A DNA stretch of 64,000 nt, from contig OW818657.1 of assembly GCA_942492905.1 (NCBI GenBank), positions 5,518,001-5,582,000 of the forward strand, written 5' to 3'. Position numbers and translations under genes: made by a program. How positions within the stretch are numbered: position 1 is the first letter of the stretch; each line of letters begins with the position of its first letter. The notes under the pieces are model-generated. The model ran no database searches and was not told the DNA's origin. It was given only the letters and a program-made list of their open reading frames with translations. Positions 8,049 to 17,505 of the stretch are shown one piece after another. The DNA is from CAIZWU01 sp942492905 (lineage in GTDB: Bacteria; Verrucomicrobiota; Verrucomicrobiia; Verrucomicrobiales; V1-33).

Positions 8049-10337
8049 TCACTTGTTGGAGGTGACCTTGATATTGTCGACGTAAACGGTCTGCTTGCCC
8101 TGGAGGGCAAAGCCAAAGAGGCCGGGAGCCCCCTGGGGGTGGGCGATCTTGTGAGGCACCTCGATGGTCCAGGCTTCGGGCTCGGGAGAACCTTTGGCCC
8201 AGGCTTTTCCTTTGATGACCCCGGAGCCGTCCGGAGCCAGGTCGACGCGGGTCTTCAGGGTATACCAGGTTTTGGCGGCGACCGGGAATGGCGCCGCGAC
8301 TTTGAGCCGTTCCTGATTGGAACTGACTTCGATCTCATTGGAATTGCCCTTCAGCGTGATCAGATAGCGCTGATTGATCAGTCCGACTTCGGACTTCATC
8401 CGGCGGTTGCCCTCGGTCATCATGTCAGCCTGGACCGTGTAGTTCTTCATTTCATCGCTGCCAATAAACGTGGTGGCGCGCTGGAAGAAGACGGGACTGA
8501 GGGTTTTGAAGAGAACCTTGTTCCCGTCGAGGTCGCGGACCTCCCATTTGAAACGGCCGCCGATCCAAGGCAGCGGCGGATAGGCGAATTTCACTCCCGG
8601 ATCGGTGAGGGAATCCTCGTTGGGGATGATGGATTCGAAGTCCTGGGAGATCGGCAGGGCCGAAATGACGCGGCCGCGGATAATGCCAGTGGCAGTGCCG
8701 CTGGTGGCTTTGAAGGCCCCGGCACTTTGCTGGGCGGTGGGGAGGGCGGCCAGCTTGCCGTCCGCTCCGAAAGTGGCGTCCAAGGTGGCCTTCACCTTGG
8801 CGGTGGGAGGGATGTAGGATTCCCATTTGGCATCGGTGACTTCCCCGGTGGGGTAGCCTTTGGCATCGATGCCGCGGATTTTGAAGGCCTGGCTTTCACC
8901 GGGGTGGAGAATCACTTCCTGCGGCAGGGCCTGCAGCGCGGCGACAGGACCGGGCTGTGTTTTTGGCAGGGTGAACCAATCACCCTTGCCGGTCACAGCG
9001 CCTTTCGCGATGGTGAACGCATAGAGTTTTTTGGCGGTGCAGATGTAGAGTTTGCCATTGGCCACCGAAGGAGGACCGAGAGCGAATCCTGACAGTTTGA
9101 TGCGTTTGATGACCTCGCCTTTTTCCTTGGTGGGCTTGATGACGAACAGCAGGCCGTCCTCGCTGGCAACGTCATTCAGGATGGGCACATACAGCAGGCC
9201 ATTCACATAAAGCGGGGAAGCGTGCAGGTTGCCCGGCCCCAGTTTTTCCTCCCAGAGCTGGGCTCCGGTTTCAGGGTCCGCAGCATAGAGCACCCCGGTA
9301 GTGGCCACCTGGAAAACCATGCCATCGGCATAAACCGGGGAACTGGTTTCAGCGGAATAAGGAAGGCGCCAGGCTTCGGCGGTCTTCGGCAGGACGGGCA
9401 CGGGATCTTCCGGCGGGCCGGGCGGCAGGGCGCCTTCCGGGAGGCGGATACACTCAAATCCACCGGTCATGGTGGTGTCGATGTTTTCCTTGTCGTGCGC
9501 CGTGATAAGCTTGCCATTGACGAGAATAGGGGAGGCATTGACGCCGCCCTTGGCCGTGAGGAAACGCCAAAGGGGTTTGCCGGTCAGGGCATTCATGGCA
9601 ACAAAATGTCCGCAGCCGGTGGTGGCATACATCACCGGGGCACCGTCGCGCATTTCAATGACGCCGGTGGAAAAGGAGCTGTCCTGGGGCTGGACACCGG
9701 GGGTGGAGGCCCAGACCAGATCGCCGGACTTCTTTTGATAGGCGTAGAAGCGGTCGCGGGCCGGGCCATCTCCGCCCCAGTTGGCGGTGATCCCGCGGAC
9801 AATCACCAGATCCCCCACGATCACTGGAGCGCCGGTCCGGCCGTTAGGGAAGCTGAGACGGCCCACTTCCTCCATCAGGCTGCGCTGCCAGAGGGTCTTT
9901 CCGTCGCGGTCCATCGCCACCAGTTCACCGGCGGTGGACATGAGGTAAATCAGACCGGTTTCCACGTCCACGGTCGGACTGCCGATCGCGTAGCGGCTGT
10001 AGGCGTTGTCGCTCAGGAAGTCGGGGAGCCGTTTTTCCCAGAGCAGCTTGCCGGTTTTTTCATCAAAACAGGTCAGGCCTTCCGCCTGCTCTGCTCCCTG
10101 CCCTTTGTAACTGTAAAGGTAAATCCGGCCATTGGCGATGACGGGAGCGCCGCGTCCGGAGATATCGAAGGTCCAATCCGGGGCGTCCGGAAAGACGTTT
10201 TCGGCATATTTCTCAGCGCTGCGGCCATCCTGAGTGGGGCCACGCCAGGAATACCAATCATCAGCCTGCGCCGCCAGAGGGGCCAAGGCGACTACAGAAG
10301 CGACAAGACAGGGGAGGCGGGAGGCGCGGAAATTCAT
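8049..10337 (-). CDS. Exported PQQ-like beta-propeller protein with C-terminal jelly-roll-like domain
   Basis: A 762-residue protein with a signal peptide (MNFRASRLPCLVASVVALAPLAAQA). Residues from about 25 to 470 carry PQQ-type propeller blades, such as LTCFDEKTGKLLWEK and ADPETGAQLWEEK. A linker with an Ig-like character follows, then a C-terminal region of about 200 residues beginning near the ISQDFESIIPNE stretch that resembles a carbohydrate-binding or LamG-like beta-sandwich. Proteins with this layout, which open with DDWYSWRGPTQDG-like sequences, are common in Verrucomicrobia and Planctomycetes. It precedes the other propeller gene in the same direction with a 54-base gap, so an operon is likely. 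Confidence 0.83.
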   Translation of the reverse strand: MNFRASRLPCLVASVVALAPLAAQADDWYSWRGPTQDGRSAEKYAENVFPDAPDWTFDISGRGAPVIANGRIYLYSYKGQGAEQAEGLTCFDEKTGKLLWEKRLPDFLSDNAYSRYAIGSPTVDVETGLIYLMSTAGELVAMDRDGKTLWQRSLMEEVGRLSFPNGRTGAPVIVGDLVIVRGITANWGGDGPARDRFYAYQKKSGDLVWASTPGVQPQDSSFSTGVIEMRDGAPVMYATTGCGHFVAMNALTGKPLWRFLTAKGGVNASPILVNGKLITAHDKENIDTTMTGGFECIRLPEGALPPGPPEDPVPVLPKTAEAWRLPYSAETSSPVYADGMVFQVATTGVLYAADPETGAQLWEEKLGPGNLHASPLYVNGLLYVPILNDVASEDGLLFVIKPTKEKGEVIKRIKLSGFALGPPSVANGKLYICTAKKLYAFTIAKGAVTGKGDWFTLPKTQPGPVAALQALPQEVILHPGESQAFKIRGIDAKGYPTGEVTDAKWESYIPPTAKVKATLDATFGADGKLAALPTAQQSAGAFKATSGTATGIIRGRVISALPISQDFESIIPNEDSLTDPGVKFAYPPLPWIGGRFKWEVRDLDGNKVLFKTLSPVFFQRATTFIGSDEMKNYTVQADMMTEGNRRMKSEVGLINQRYLITLKGNSNEIEVSSNQERLKVAAPFPVAAKTWYTLKTRVDLAPDGSGVIKGKAWAKGSPEPEAWTIEVPHKIAHPQGAPGLFGFALQGKQTVYVDNIKVTSNK

Positions 10338-10590
10338 GGGAAGAGTGTGGATTCGTTACGGAAGGTGACGGGCCGGGCTTTCAGACAGCACTACAAGGTG
10401 ACTACGGTTTCACGATTTCAACGCCGGACAAACCACGTATTTCAGTAATTAACCCGACTCCACTTCCCCGCCTCCGCAAAAAAAGTCCTTTTGCCGTCCA
10501 GCCTGCCCCCTTCACCCTTGACCCGCACTTGTCACCACAATCTTCTCTTGCAGGAATCCCACGGCGCGGCACCATCCTCATGCAATCCTG

Positions 10591-10665
10591 GCACGGGTAG
10601 CTCAGCGGTAGAGCGGCTCGTTTACACCGAGTTGGTCGGGGGTTCGATCCCCTCCCCGTGCACCA
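10591..10665 (+). tRNA. tRNA-Val (anticodon UAC), CCA encoded
   Basis: The sequence folds into a full cloverleaf. The acceptor stem GCACGGG pairs with CCCGTGC, and the D stem GCTC pairs with GAGC. The anticodon stem GCTCG pairs with CGAGT around loop TTTACAC, which places TAC at positions 34-36. The T stem GGGGG pairs with CCCTC around TTCGATC. The discriminator A is at 10662 and CCA is encoded at 10663-10665. The UAC anticodon reads GUA and other valine codons. It stands alone, 18 bases before the start of the next coding region. Confidence 0.96.
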
Positions 10666-10682
10666 CTTCCCCTTCCTGTCCC

Positions 10683-11810
10683 ATGCCGGCCGCGCAGCTG
10701 CTCCTGATCAGCTGGATTTTGCTGCTCCTCCCGGCCAGTGCTGAAGACGTCACCAAGCCGCCCGCACCGCCCGCTTTTTCCGCAGGGAAGGCTGCTCCCG
10801 GCCCCGCCGATCCCCTCGCCAGTCTCGACGGCGCGCAAATCCAAGACCTCTTCCAATGGCTTAGCCGTCATGCCACGGACCCTGCCGCCCTCTCCCAGGA
10901 CGCCCTGAACCGGGCCGCCCTCCGCAGCCTCCTCCAGGACCCGCGCACCGGAGCCCAGATCGTGGAAACCGCGGCCGCCGCGCCCCTCCCGGTCCATCCT
11001 CCCCTGCTCGCCCGCCTCCGTCCCACCGCCGCTTACGCCCAACCCGGACCTCTCACAGGGGAAAATCTCCGTGCCCTCGCCAGCTTCCTCGGCAGTCTCC
11101 CGCCGGAAGTCACCACTCTCCTCCTCGACCTCCGCGCCCCCCAACCGCCCGCTCCACTCGCGGGAGCGGCCGCCCTTGCCAGCCTGTTTCTTCCAGAAAA
11201 AACCCCGCTTTTTCTCCTTCAATCCAGCGCCACGCCTTCCCCTGCAGCAGTCCCACCGTCCCACGCACCACGGCTCCACTCCGCCACCGGTCCGGGGGGC
11301 TGGGACTGCCGGGTCTGGCTTCTGCTGGATGAACGTACTACCCCTCCCGCCGAACTCGCCGCCCACCTCCTCGTCCACCACCTTCAGGCTCTCAGTTTTG
11401 GTACTCCCACCCCCGGCACCCTGACGGAAACCATCGATCGACCCCTCGGCCCCTCACACTTCGTCCGCCTCCCCGCCGCGACCGTTTCGTGGCCGGACGG
11501 CACCCGCCTCACCGGCACCCCGCTGGTGCCGCAGGTCCGGGTCCCTGCCGTCGCGGAATCCCGTCAGGCTCTCCTCACCCTGACCAATCCCACCGCCCTC
11601 CCGGCCCTCCTGCTCGAAACCGACCGCCCCCGCCTGAATGAGGCCGCCCTCATGGCCGGCACCCCACCGGAACTGACCCCCTCCAGCCAGCCCACCTCTG
11701 CCCCACGGCCCGATCCCGTGCTGCAACAAGCCCTCGACCTGTTGGAAACCTCGGCCCTGCTTAAACTGGATGCGCCGGAGGAAATCAAACGCCCTTTGCC
11801 GGGCCGATGA
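10683..11810 (+). CDS. Secreted S41-peptidase-like protein lacking catalytic residues
   Basis: The start chosen is ATG 10683, because an upstream in-frame start would read through the tRNA; it gives a signal peptide (MPAAQLLLISWILLLLPASA). The 375-residue product is very Pro/Ala-rich. From about residue 126 it follows the layout of C-terminal processing (S41) peptidases: LLLDLRAP at 146-153, a V-W-L-L-L-D-E-R strand, an ERTTPPAE segment at 217-224 where active enzymes have a TASA-E segment with the nucleophilic Ser, a GTPTPGT turn at 240-246 where they have Gly-x-x-T-x-G-K, and a TGTPLVPQV end. Catalytic Ser and Lys are both absent, which suggests a pseudoenzyme. The family link rests on pattern reading only. 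Confidence 0.5.
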   Translation: MPAAQLLLISWILLLLPASAEDVTKPPAPPAFSAGKAAPGPADPLASLDGAQIQDLFQWLSRHATDPAALSQDALNRAALRSLLQDPRTGAQIVETAAAAPLPVHPPLLARLRPTAAYAQPGPLTGENLRALASFLGSLPPEVTTLLLDLRAPQPPAPLAGAAALASLFLPEKTPLFLLQSSATPSPAAVPPSHAPRLHSATGPGGWDCRVWLLLDERTTPPAELAAHLLVHHLQALSFGTPTPGTLTETIDRPLGPSHFVRLPAATVSWPDGTRLTGTPLVPQVRVPAVAESRQALLTLTNPTALPALLLETDRPRLNEAALMAGTPPELTPSSQPTSAPRPDPVLQQALDLLETSALLKLDAPEEIKRPLPGR

Positions 11811-11971
11811 GCCCGGGAGGAACTCCCTCTCGTTGGGAACCACACCCTTGGAAGGATTCAACTTCCCGGCGGACGGGGAGGGAAAGTCACATTCAGCCTT
11901 ACTTCCGCTCAGTGGACTGGACGGAGAGTCAACTTGAAATAACCTGACATCCCGCGTATTGGCCCGCCACG

Positions 11972-12694
11972 ATGTCCTCCGCCCTGCCCGAACGCCTTGA
12001 TACGATGCAACGCATCGAGCTGGCCTCCGGCGTGGAGGTGGAGTTGCATCCGGCGGGGCCAGTGGTGCGGGCGAAGGCCTGGCTGCTGGACCTGTTGTGG
12101 ATGGGGCTGGCTTATACCCTGGCAGGGGTGGTCATTGGCGTAAGCAGCCTTGCGGTCGGTTTTGAGGGCGGCAGCGGCTTGCTTCTACTGTTATCATTTT
12201 TCATGAGCTGGGGGTATCGGGTGGTCTATGAGAAAATGCGCGGAGCAACCCCCGGGAAAAAAAGCTGCGGATTGAAGGTGGTGATGACTTCGGGGGCACC
12301 ACTGACGTGGACTGCGGCCATGTTGCGCAATCTGCTGCGGGTGGCTGATTTCCTGCCCGCGGCCTATGTGACGGGACTGATGTCCTGCCTGCTGAGCCGC
12401 CGTTTCCAGCGGTTGGGGGATCTGGTGGCGGATACCATGGTGGTCTATAGCCGCCCGCAGGCGGGCACCCTGCCGCTGATGCCCCACGGGGCGTGGACCG
12501 CGGCACTGCCACCACCGGTCGCCTTGAGCCGGGAAGAGCGGGCCGCCATCATCCGCTTCAACGAACGGCTGCCGATGTGGTCTGACAGCCGGCGGCAGGA
12601 GCTGGCCGGGCAGGTGCAGGCCTTGACTGGAGCCTCCGGGGCCGAAGGGGTGCGCCGCCTCGCCGGGATCGGATTCTGGCTCAGGGATTCCTGA
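11972..12694 (+). CDS. RDD-family membrane protein
   Basis: A 240-residue membrane protein of the RDD family. The N-terminal region holds an R-A-K-A-W-L-L-D-L-L-W segment that fits the Arg/Asp positions for which the family is named. Two to three transmembrane helices follow at about residues 35-80 and 125-150, with RGATPGKKSCGLKV between them, another typical RDD feature. A later Met (codon 12) could also be the start. It opens a plus-strand cluster with SpoIIM-like, DUF4129/DUF4350, MoxR and DUF58 genes, which often occur together. Transport function has been shown for only a few RDD proteins. Confidence 0.85.
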   Translation: MSSALPERLDTMQRIELASGVEVELHPAGPVVRAKAWLLDLLWMGLAYTLAGVVIGVSSLAVGFEGGSGLLLLLSFFMSWGYRVVYEKMRGATPGKKSCGLKVVMTSGAPLTWTAAMLRNLLRVADFLPAAYVTGLMSCLLSRRFQRLGDLVADTMVVYSRPQAGTLPLMPHGAWTAALPPPVALSREERAAIIRFNERLPMWSDSRRQELAGQVQALTGASGAEGVRRLAGIGFWLRDS

Positions 12695-12747
12695 AATGTC
12701 CTTTTAAGATCACTTTTCCGCCCCCCGGCTTTCCCCATCCTGACACC

Positions 12748-13716
12748 GTGACCCAGCTCCGCTTTGAACAGGAACACCAGGCCCGCTGGGAAGCCATGGA
12801 GGCGCTGCTGGCGGCCGCCCAAAAACGGCAATTCAGCCCGGATCAGGTTCAGTTGCCGGGGCTTTACCGGCAGGTGTGCGCGGACCTGTCCCTGGCCCAG
12901 CACCGCATGTATGGGGAGCGGCTCTGCGGACGGCTGAATGATCTGGTGATCCGCACCCGGGAAGCCCTGACAAGGGGCACCCTGACAGACCGGCGGGATG
13001 AGGCGGCCCGTCTGTGGTCGAGCTGTCCGCGCGCGGTGCGGCGGGAGTGGCGTCTGTTCTGGCTGAATATGCTGCTTTTCTGGGGGCCCATGGTGGCCTT
13101 CATCATTGCCGCCTATCAGGATGAGCGCTGGATCTTTGCAGTGCTGGATGAAGGCACCATGGGCCAGTTGGACGAAATGTATGGCAGCGATTCTCCGGTC
13201 GATGCGTTGCGGGGGCAGTTCGGCTCGGATTTTGCGATGTTCGCCTACTACATCCAGCATAACATCAGCATCGGCCTGCGGACCATCGCGGGAGGAGTGC
13301 TGGCGACCCTCGGCGCCGTGATTTCCACCGCCACCCAGGGCATCCTGCTGGGGGCAATGTTTGGTTATGTGCACTACGCCGGAAATACCGGCCGGTTTTA
13401 TACTTTTGTGGCCGGCCACTCGTCTTTTGAACTGATGGGGCTGGTGATCTGCGGGGTCGCAGGAACCCGGCTGGGAATGGCCGTGCTGAATCCGGGAACC
13501 CTGAGCCGGGCTGAGGCCCTGAAGGTCTCCGCGAAACAGGCGCTGCCGCTGATTTACGGCGGTCCCCTGCTCGTGCTGATTGCCGCCTTCATCGAAGGCT
13601 TCTGGTCCGCCTCAGCGGTGCAACCGGAGATCAAGCACATCGTGGGCGTGGTGTTGTGGCTGCTGCTGGCGGCATGGTTGTTATTCGCCGGGAGGGGCGC
13701 TTCCGATGAAGCTTGA
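12748..13716 (+). CDS. SpoIIM-like (DUF95) integral membrane protein
   Basis: A 322-residue protein read from a GTG codon. It belongs to the stage II sporulation protein M / DUF95 group, which in non-sporulating bacteria usually sits beside RDD and MoxR/DUF58 genes, as here. An N-terminal soluble part of about 100 residues is followed by at least five hydrophobic segments, with the motif FGYVHYAG and a Ser-Phe-Glu-Leu stretch (HSSFELMGL) typical of the family. Its stop overlaps the start of the DUF4129/DUF4350 gene, so the two are translationally coupled. The organism need not form spores, and the biochemical role is unknown. Confidence 0.85.
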   Translation: MTQLRFEQEHQARWEAMEALLAAAQKRQFSPDQVQLPGLYRQVCADLSLAQHRMYGERLCGRLNDLVIRTREALTRGTLTDRRDEAARLWSSCPRAVRREWRLFWLNMLLFWGPMVAFIIAAYQDERWIFAVLDEGTMGQLDEMYGSDSPVDALRGQFGSDFAMFAYYIQHNISIGLRTIAGGVLATLGAVISTATQGILLGAMFGYVHYAGNTGRFYTFVAGHSSFELMGLVICGVAGTRLGMAVLNPGTLSRAEALKVSAKQALPLIYGGPLLVLIAAFIEGFWSASAVQPEIKHIVGVVLWLLLAAWLLFAGRGASDEA

Positions 13717-16390
13717 ACACATCTCGGCGGTGCTGCGGCCGCGCAGCGAGGCGGAAGCGGTGGACCTTGGCCTGGCGATGGTGCGGCGTCATGCCGCGGG
13801 CATTTACCGTGCCTTGTTCACCCTGCTGATCCCGCTGTGGGGAGTGCTGGCGGCGGTGTTTCATAGCAACCCCAGCCTGCTCGTGCTGACCGCATGGTGG
13901 CTGAAACCACTTTACGACCGGGTGGTGCTTTTTTATCTGGGACGGGCGCTCTTTGGAGCGGCTCCCACGCTGCGGGAACAACTCAGGGAATGGCCCCGTC
14001 TGCTGCGTCAGCGTCCAGGACTTTCCCTGCTGTGGGGACGGCTGTCCGGCGTGCGGAGTTTTACCATGCCGGTGGTGGTGCTGGAGGGCTTGACCGGAAA
14101 ACTTTACCAGGAACGCACCAGCATCCTGAAACGCCACGGCGGCGGGGCAGCCTTTGGTTTCATGCAGTTGTTTCTCTTGCTGGAGGTGGCGGTGATCCTG
14201 GGGCTGTGGTTGGGCATCAAGCCATATTTGCCGGAGGAATACCTGGAATGGTTCCCGCAATCCACCACGGCCCTGATGGCCAGCGCCGAACCACCTCCAG
14301 GCTTGCTCTGGAGCCTGGCGGTTTGCTATCTGATCGCCGTGGCCCTGCTGGAACCGTTTTACGCCGGCGGCGGTTTCGGGCTTTATATCAATACCCGGAC
14401 CCACCTGGAAGGCTGGGATGTGGACCTGGCCTTCCGCCAGCTCGGCAAGCGCCTGCGGGACCGGTCGTCCACCGGCCAAGGACCGCCTCCCCTCGCACTG
14501 CTCGTCGCCTTCATCCTCTGCCTCGGCACCGCGGCGCAGCTCCGGGCCGGAGCCGTCGATCCGGTCGAAGCGAAGTCCCAAATCCAGGAAGTGCTGACCC
14601 ATCCTGACTTCAAGGAACACGTGAAAAAATACCGGGAATGGGTGCCCGACTCCCCGGCTCCGCCGCCCACCCCTTCAAAGCCGGAAGGCTGGGATTGGAG
14701 CTGGCTGACCCGGCTGAGCGATACCCTGACAAGTTTCTTTTCCGGGGATTGGAAGGAGCTGATCCCCCGGCTGATCCTGGCTCTCGGTCTGGCCTCCCTC
14801 GTGGCTTGGCTGACGTTGCTGATCGTAAAATACCACCGCGCCCGGGGACCCCGCCGGCCCGCCCGGGAAAAGGACCGCGGCCCGCGCACCCTGATGGGCC
14901 TGGACGTGACCCCGGAGTCGCTCCCGCCGGAAATTCCCACCGTTTCCTGGGCCTTGTGGCAAGGCGGCGACTCCGGGGCTGCGGTGCGTCTGCTCTACCG
15001 CGGAGCCCTTTCCTGGCTGATGCAGCAGGGCCATCTCTCCATCCGGGAGAGCGATACCGAAGGTGATTGCCTGCGCCACGCCGGAGCCCTGCCGGAGGCC
15101 GGGCGGCGGCAGTATTTTGCGGACCTGACCGGAATCTGGCTGGCCACCGCCTATGGGAAGACTCCCCCTGCCTCCGGAGTCATGCGGGACCTCTGCGACC
15201 GCTGGCCCTTCGCCCTGACAGAACCAGCCGGCCCGGCGTCCCCGGGGATCCGGCCCGGCCTGGTGTCGCTCCTGCTCCTGTTTGCAGTTAGTCTCACCGG
15301 CTGCAAAGGTAAATGGGAGGATCGGGAACAGGAAATCGGCTATGAAGGCCAGGCCCGGCGCGATCCCTGGCTGGCGGCCACCCGCTTCCTGGAACTCAAT
15401 AGCCTTCCCGTGCTGCAGCAACGTGGCATTCCGGACCTGACCGATGAGCAATCCGTCATTATCATCAACGCGGAGGCCATCCGCTCCGAAGCCCTCGCCC
15501 GCCGCCTCGTGACATGGACCCGGAGCGGCGGTCATCTCATCTATCTGGCGGAAGGCGGGGAACCGTGGCGCAACGACTGGGAGACTTCCAGCAGCGGCCA
15601 TCCGCAGAGCGACGTCCCACACCCGCTCCTGACTCTGCTCGGGATCACGCAATCCGTAGTTCCGCGGGGCACCACCGGCCTCAGCCGCGTCACTCTTGAT
15701 GGCGAGGAATTCAAAGTCAGCCTGAAGGAAAAAGTCAGCTTCGACCTCACCGGCGCCAGGGAAACCATCGCCTTCTCCGCGGGAAACCACGCCAGGGCGG
15801 CCCTCGCCAGCCTGCACACCGGTGAGGGCATGGTCACGCTGGTGGCCCATGCGCACGCCTTCCGGAACCGCTGGATCGACGATGATGACCATGCCGCGTT
15901 GCTCCTCGCCCTCGTTGATCAAACGCCGGTCCAGCAGGTTATCTTCATCAAAGCCGCCGCGCTCAATCTCTGGGGCATGCTGCGCGAACACGCCTGGCCG
16001 GCGTTGCTGGCATTGGGGGTGCTGGTGGCCGTATGGCTCTGGGGGGTGCTGCCCCGCTTCGGTCCCGTGCGCGCCCTGCCCGGGCGGGCCGAGCGCCGCT
16101 TCGCCGGTCATCTGGAAGAAGCCGGCACCTTCCTGTGGCATCAGCGGCTAACCGATTCCCTGCTGGAGGCTCCACGCCAGGCCGTGCTTTCCGCCGCCCG
16201 CCGGCATGGCCTGAGGGAAGGCGGGCGGCTCTTCACCGACCTGCTCGCCACCCGCGCCGGCCTGCCGCCGGAGCGCGTCCAGGAAGCCCTTTACGGAGGG
16301 GGACTGGCAGAAGCCAAACCTTTCACCCGCCAGATGGCGGACCTCCAGATCCTGCTGGAGTCTTTTTCCCAACGCCCACCGGTTTCCTGA
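13706..16390 (+). CDS. DUF4129-DUF4350 fusion membrane protein
   Basis: The start is placed at ATG 13706, which overlaps the SpoIIM-like stop by 11 bases; residues before it look like out-of-frame sequence. The 894-residue product has an N-terminal membrane part with several helices, then a transmembrane segment at about 355-375 followed by a cytoplasmic DUF4129-type domain (LLYRGALSWLMQQGHL). A second half resembles DUF4350, with VIIINAEAIRSEALARRL and GGHLIYLAEGG, and ends with a further helix and cytoplasmic tail. Between the halves, from a possible GTG at 15263, sits a lipoprotein-like sequence (LLLLFAVSLTGC, Cys 533). In other genomes these domains are usually separate genes, so this may be a fusion or a missed stop codon. 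Confidence 0.75.
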   Translation: MKLEHISAVLRPRSEAEAVDLGLAMVRRHAAGIYRALFTLLIPLWGVLAAVFHSNPSLLVLTAWWLKPLYDRVVLFYLGRALFGAAPTLREQLREWPRLLRQRPGLSLLWGRLSGVRSFTMPVVVLEGLTGKLYQERTSILKRHGGGAAFGFMQLFLLLEVAVILGLWLGIKPYLPEEYLEWFPQSTTALMASAEPPPGLLWSLAVCYLIAVALLEPFYAGGGFGLYINTRTHLEGWDVDLAFRQLGKRLRDRSSTGQGPPPLALLVAFILCLGTAAQLRAGAVDPVEAKSQIQEVLTHPDFKEHVKKYREWVPDSPAPPPTPSKPEGWDWSWLTRLSDTLTSFFSGDWKELIPRLILALGLASLVAWLTLLIVKYHRARGPRRPAREKDRGPRTLMGLDVTPESLPPEIPTVSWALWQGGDSGAAVRLLYRGALSWLMQQGHLSIRESDTEGDCLRHAGALPEAGRRQYFADLTGIWLATAYGKTPPASGVMRDLCDRWPFALTEPAGPASPGIRPGLVSLLLLFAVSLTGCKGKWEDREQEIGYEGQARRDPWLAATRFLELNSLPVLQQRGIPDLTDEQSVIIINAEAIRSEALARRLVTWTRSGGHLIYLAEGGEPWRNDWETSSSGHPQSDVPHPLLTLLGITQSVVPRGTTGLSRVTLDGEEFKVSLKEKVSFDLTGARETIAFSAGNHARAALASLHTGEGMVTLVAHAHAFRNRWIDDDDHAALLLALVDQTPVQQVIFIKAAALNLWGMLREHAWPALLALGVLVAVWLWGVLPRFGPVRALPGRAERRFAGHLEEAGTFLWHQRLTDSLLEAPRQAVLSAARRHGLREGGRLFTDLLATRAGLPPERVQEALYGGGLAEAKPFTRQMADLQILLESFSQRPPVS

Positions 16391-16425
16391 CACTTTCCAC
16401 CCTTCCGCAATCCTATCTATTCATC

Positions 16426-17439
16426 ATGGACGATCTCCCGCCTCCGGCCTCTCCCTTTCCCGTGCTCCCGCCCCCACCCGAAGCCGAAACTCCCTATCAA
16501 CAGGCCGCCGCGCTGCTGCACCGCATCCGCACCACCGTGGGCGCCGTGGTCCTCGGACAACCTGACGTGGTGGACCAGGTTCTGGTCGCCTTCATCGCCG
16601 GCGGCCATGTGCTGCTGGAAGGCAAACCCGGGCTTGGTAAAACCCACCTCGTGCTGGCCCTCGCCGCCACCTTCGGCGGCCAGTTCCGCCGCATCCAGTT
16701 CACCCCGGATCTGATGCCGGGCGATGTCACCGGCCACACCCTCTACGACATGGGACGTCAGGAATTCCGCCTCAAACAGGGCCCGGTCTTCTGCAACCTG
16801 CTCCTCGCGGACGAGATCAACCGCGCCCCCGCCAAAACCCAGGCGGCGCTGCTGGAAGTCATGCAGGAAAACCAGGTCACCATCGACGGCCAGACCCTGC
16901 CGCTCTCCCCGCCCTTCATGACCCTTGCTACCCAAAACCCCATCGAGCAAGAAGGCACCTATCCGCTCCCCGAGGCGCAGCTCGACCGCTTCCTCATGAA
17001 GGTGCAGATTGATTATCCCAACGCTGATCACGAGGAGGCCATCGTCTCCGGCAGCACCTCCGGCAGTGATCCTCTCAGCGCCCGCCACATCCAGGCCTTC
17101 GCCACTGCGGAGGACATTCTCCAGCTTCAGGCCATCGCCGCCCGCGTCGCCTGTGTGCCGGAAGTGATCGCTTATGCGGTGCGCCTCGTGCGGGCCACCC
17201 GCGGCAGTCAGGGCATGGCTCTGGGAGCCGGCACCCGCGGCGCCATCGCCCTCGTCAAAGTCGCCAAGGCCTTCGCCCTCCTCACCGGCCGCACCTACGT
17301 CACCCCGGACGATATCAAATCCGCCGCCCTCCCCGTCCTCCGCCACCGCGTCGCCCTCGCCCCGGAGCTGGCTATCAGCGGCCAGCGCATCGACGATTTC
17401 CTCACCGGACTGCTGCGCACCGTCGAAGCCCCTCGCTGA
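16426..17439 (+). CDS. MoxR-family AAA+ ATPase
   Basis: A 337-residue cytoplasmic AAA+ protein with Walker A GKPGLGKT at 66-73, Walker B LLLADEIN, the RAPAKTQAALLEVMQE sequence that is nearly invariant in MoxR proteins, and sensor 1 in LATQNPIEQEGTYPLPEAQLDRF. MoxR ATPases act as chaperones for assembly or activation of partner proteins, often ones with von Willebrand-type domains. The next gene encodes a DUF58 protein, the usual partner. ATG 16426 was chosen because the family N-terminus begins shortly after it and a long upstream extension would overlap the previous gene out of frame. Confidence 0.95.
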   Translation: MDDLPPPASPFPVLPPPPEAETPYQQAAALLHRIRTTVGAVVLGQPDVVDQVLVAFIAGGHVLLEGKPGLGKTHLVLALAATFGGQFRRIQFTPDLMPGDVTGHTLYDMGRQEFRLKQGPVFCNLLLADEINRAPAKTQAALLEVMQENQVTIDGQTLPLSPPFMTLATQNPIEQEGTYPLPEAQLDRFLMKVQIDYPNADHEEAIVSGSTSGSDPLSARHIQAFATAEDILQLQAIAARVACVPEVIAYAVRLVRATRGSQGMALGAGTRGAIALVKVAKAFALLTGRTYVTPDDIKSAALPVLRHRVALAPELAISGQRIDDFLTGLLRTVEAPR

Positions 17440-17505
17440 TCATCCCAGGCATTCAAAATGATTTACCGGCCTACACCGGCCGGGACAACACCCTAGCCGC
17501 TCTCC

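Noticed and set aside
7272..9092. 606-codon plus-strand open frame
   Set aside because: It is antisense to two well-supported PQQ-propeller genes and its Gly/Val/Asp-rich composition is that of a high-GC shadow frame.
10491..10682. N-terminal extension of the S41-like gene to 10491
   Set aside because: It reads straight through the tRNA-Val and has no protein-like character; ATG 10683 gives a proper signal peptide.
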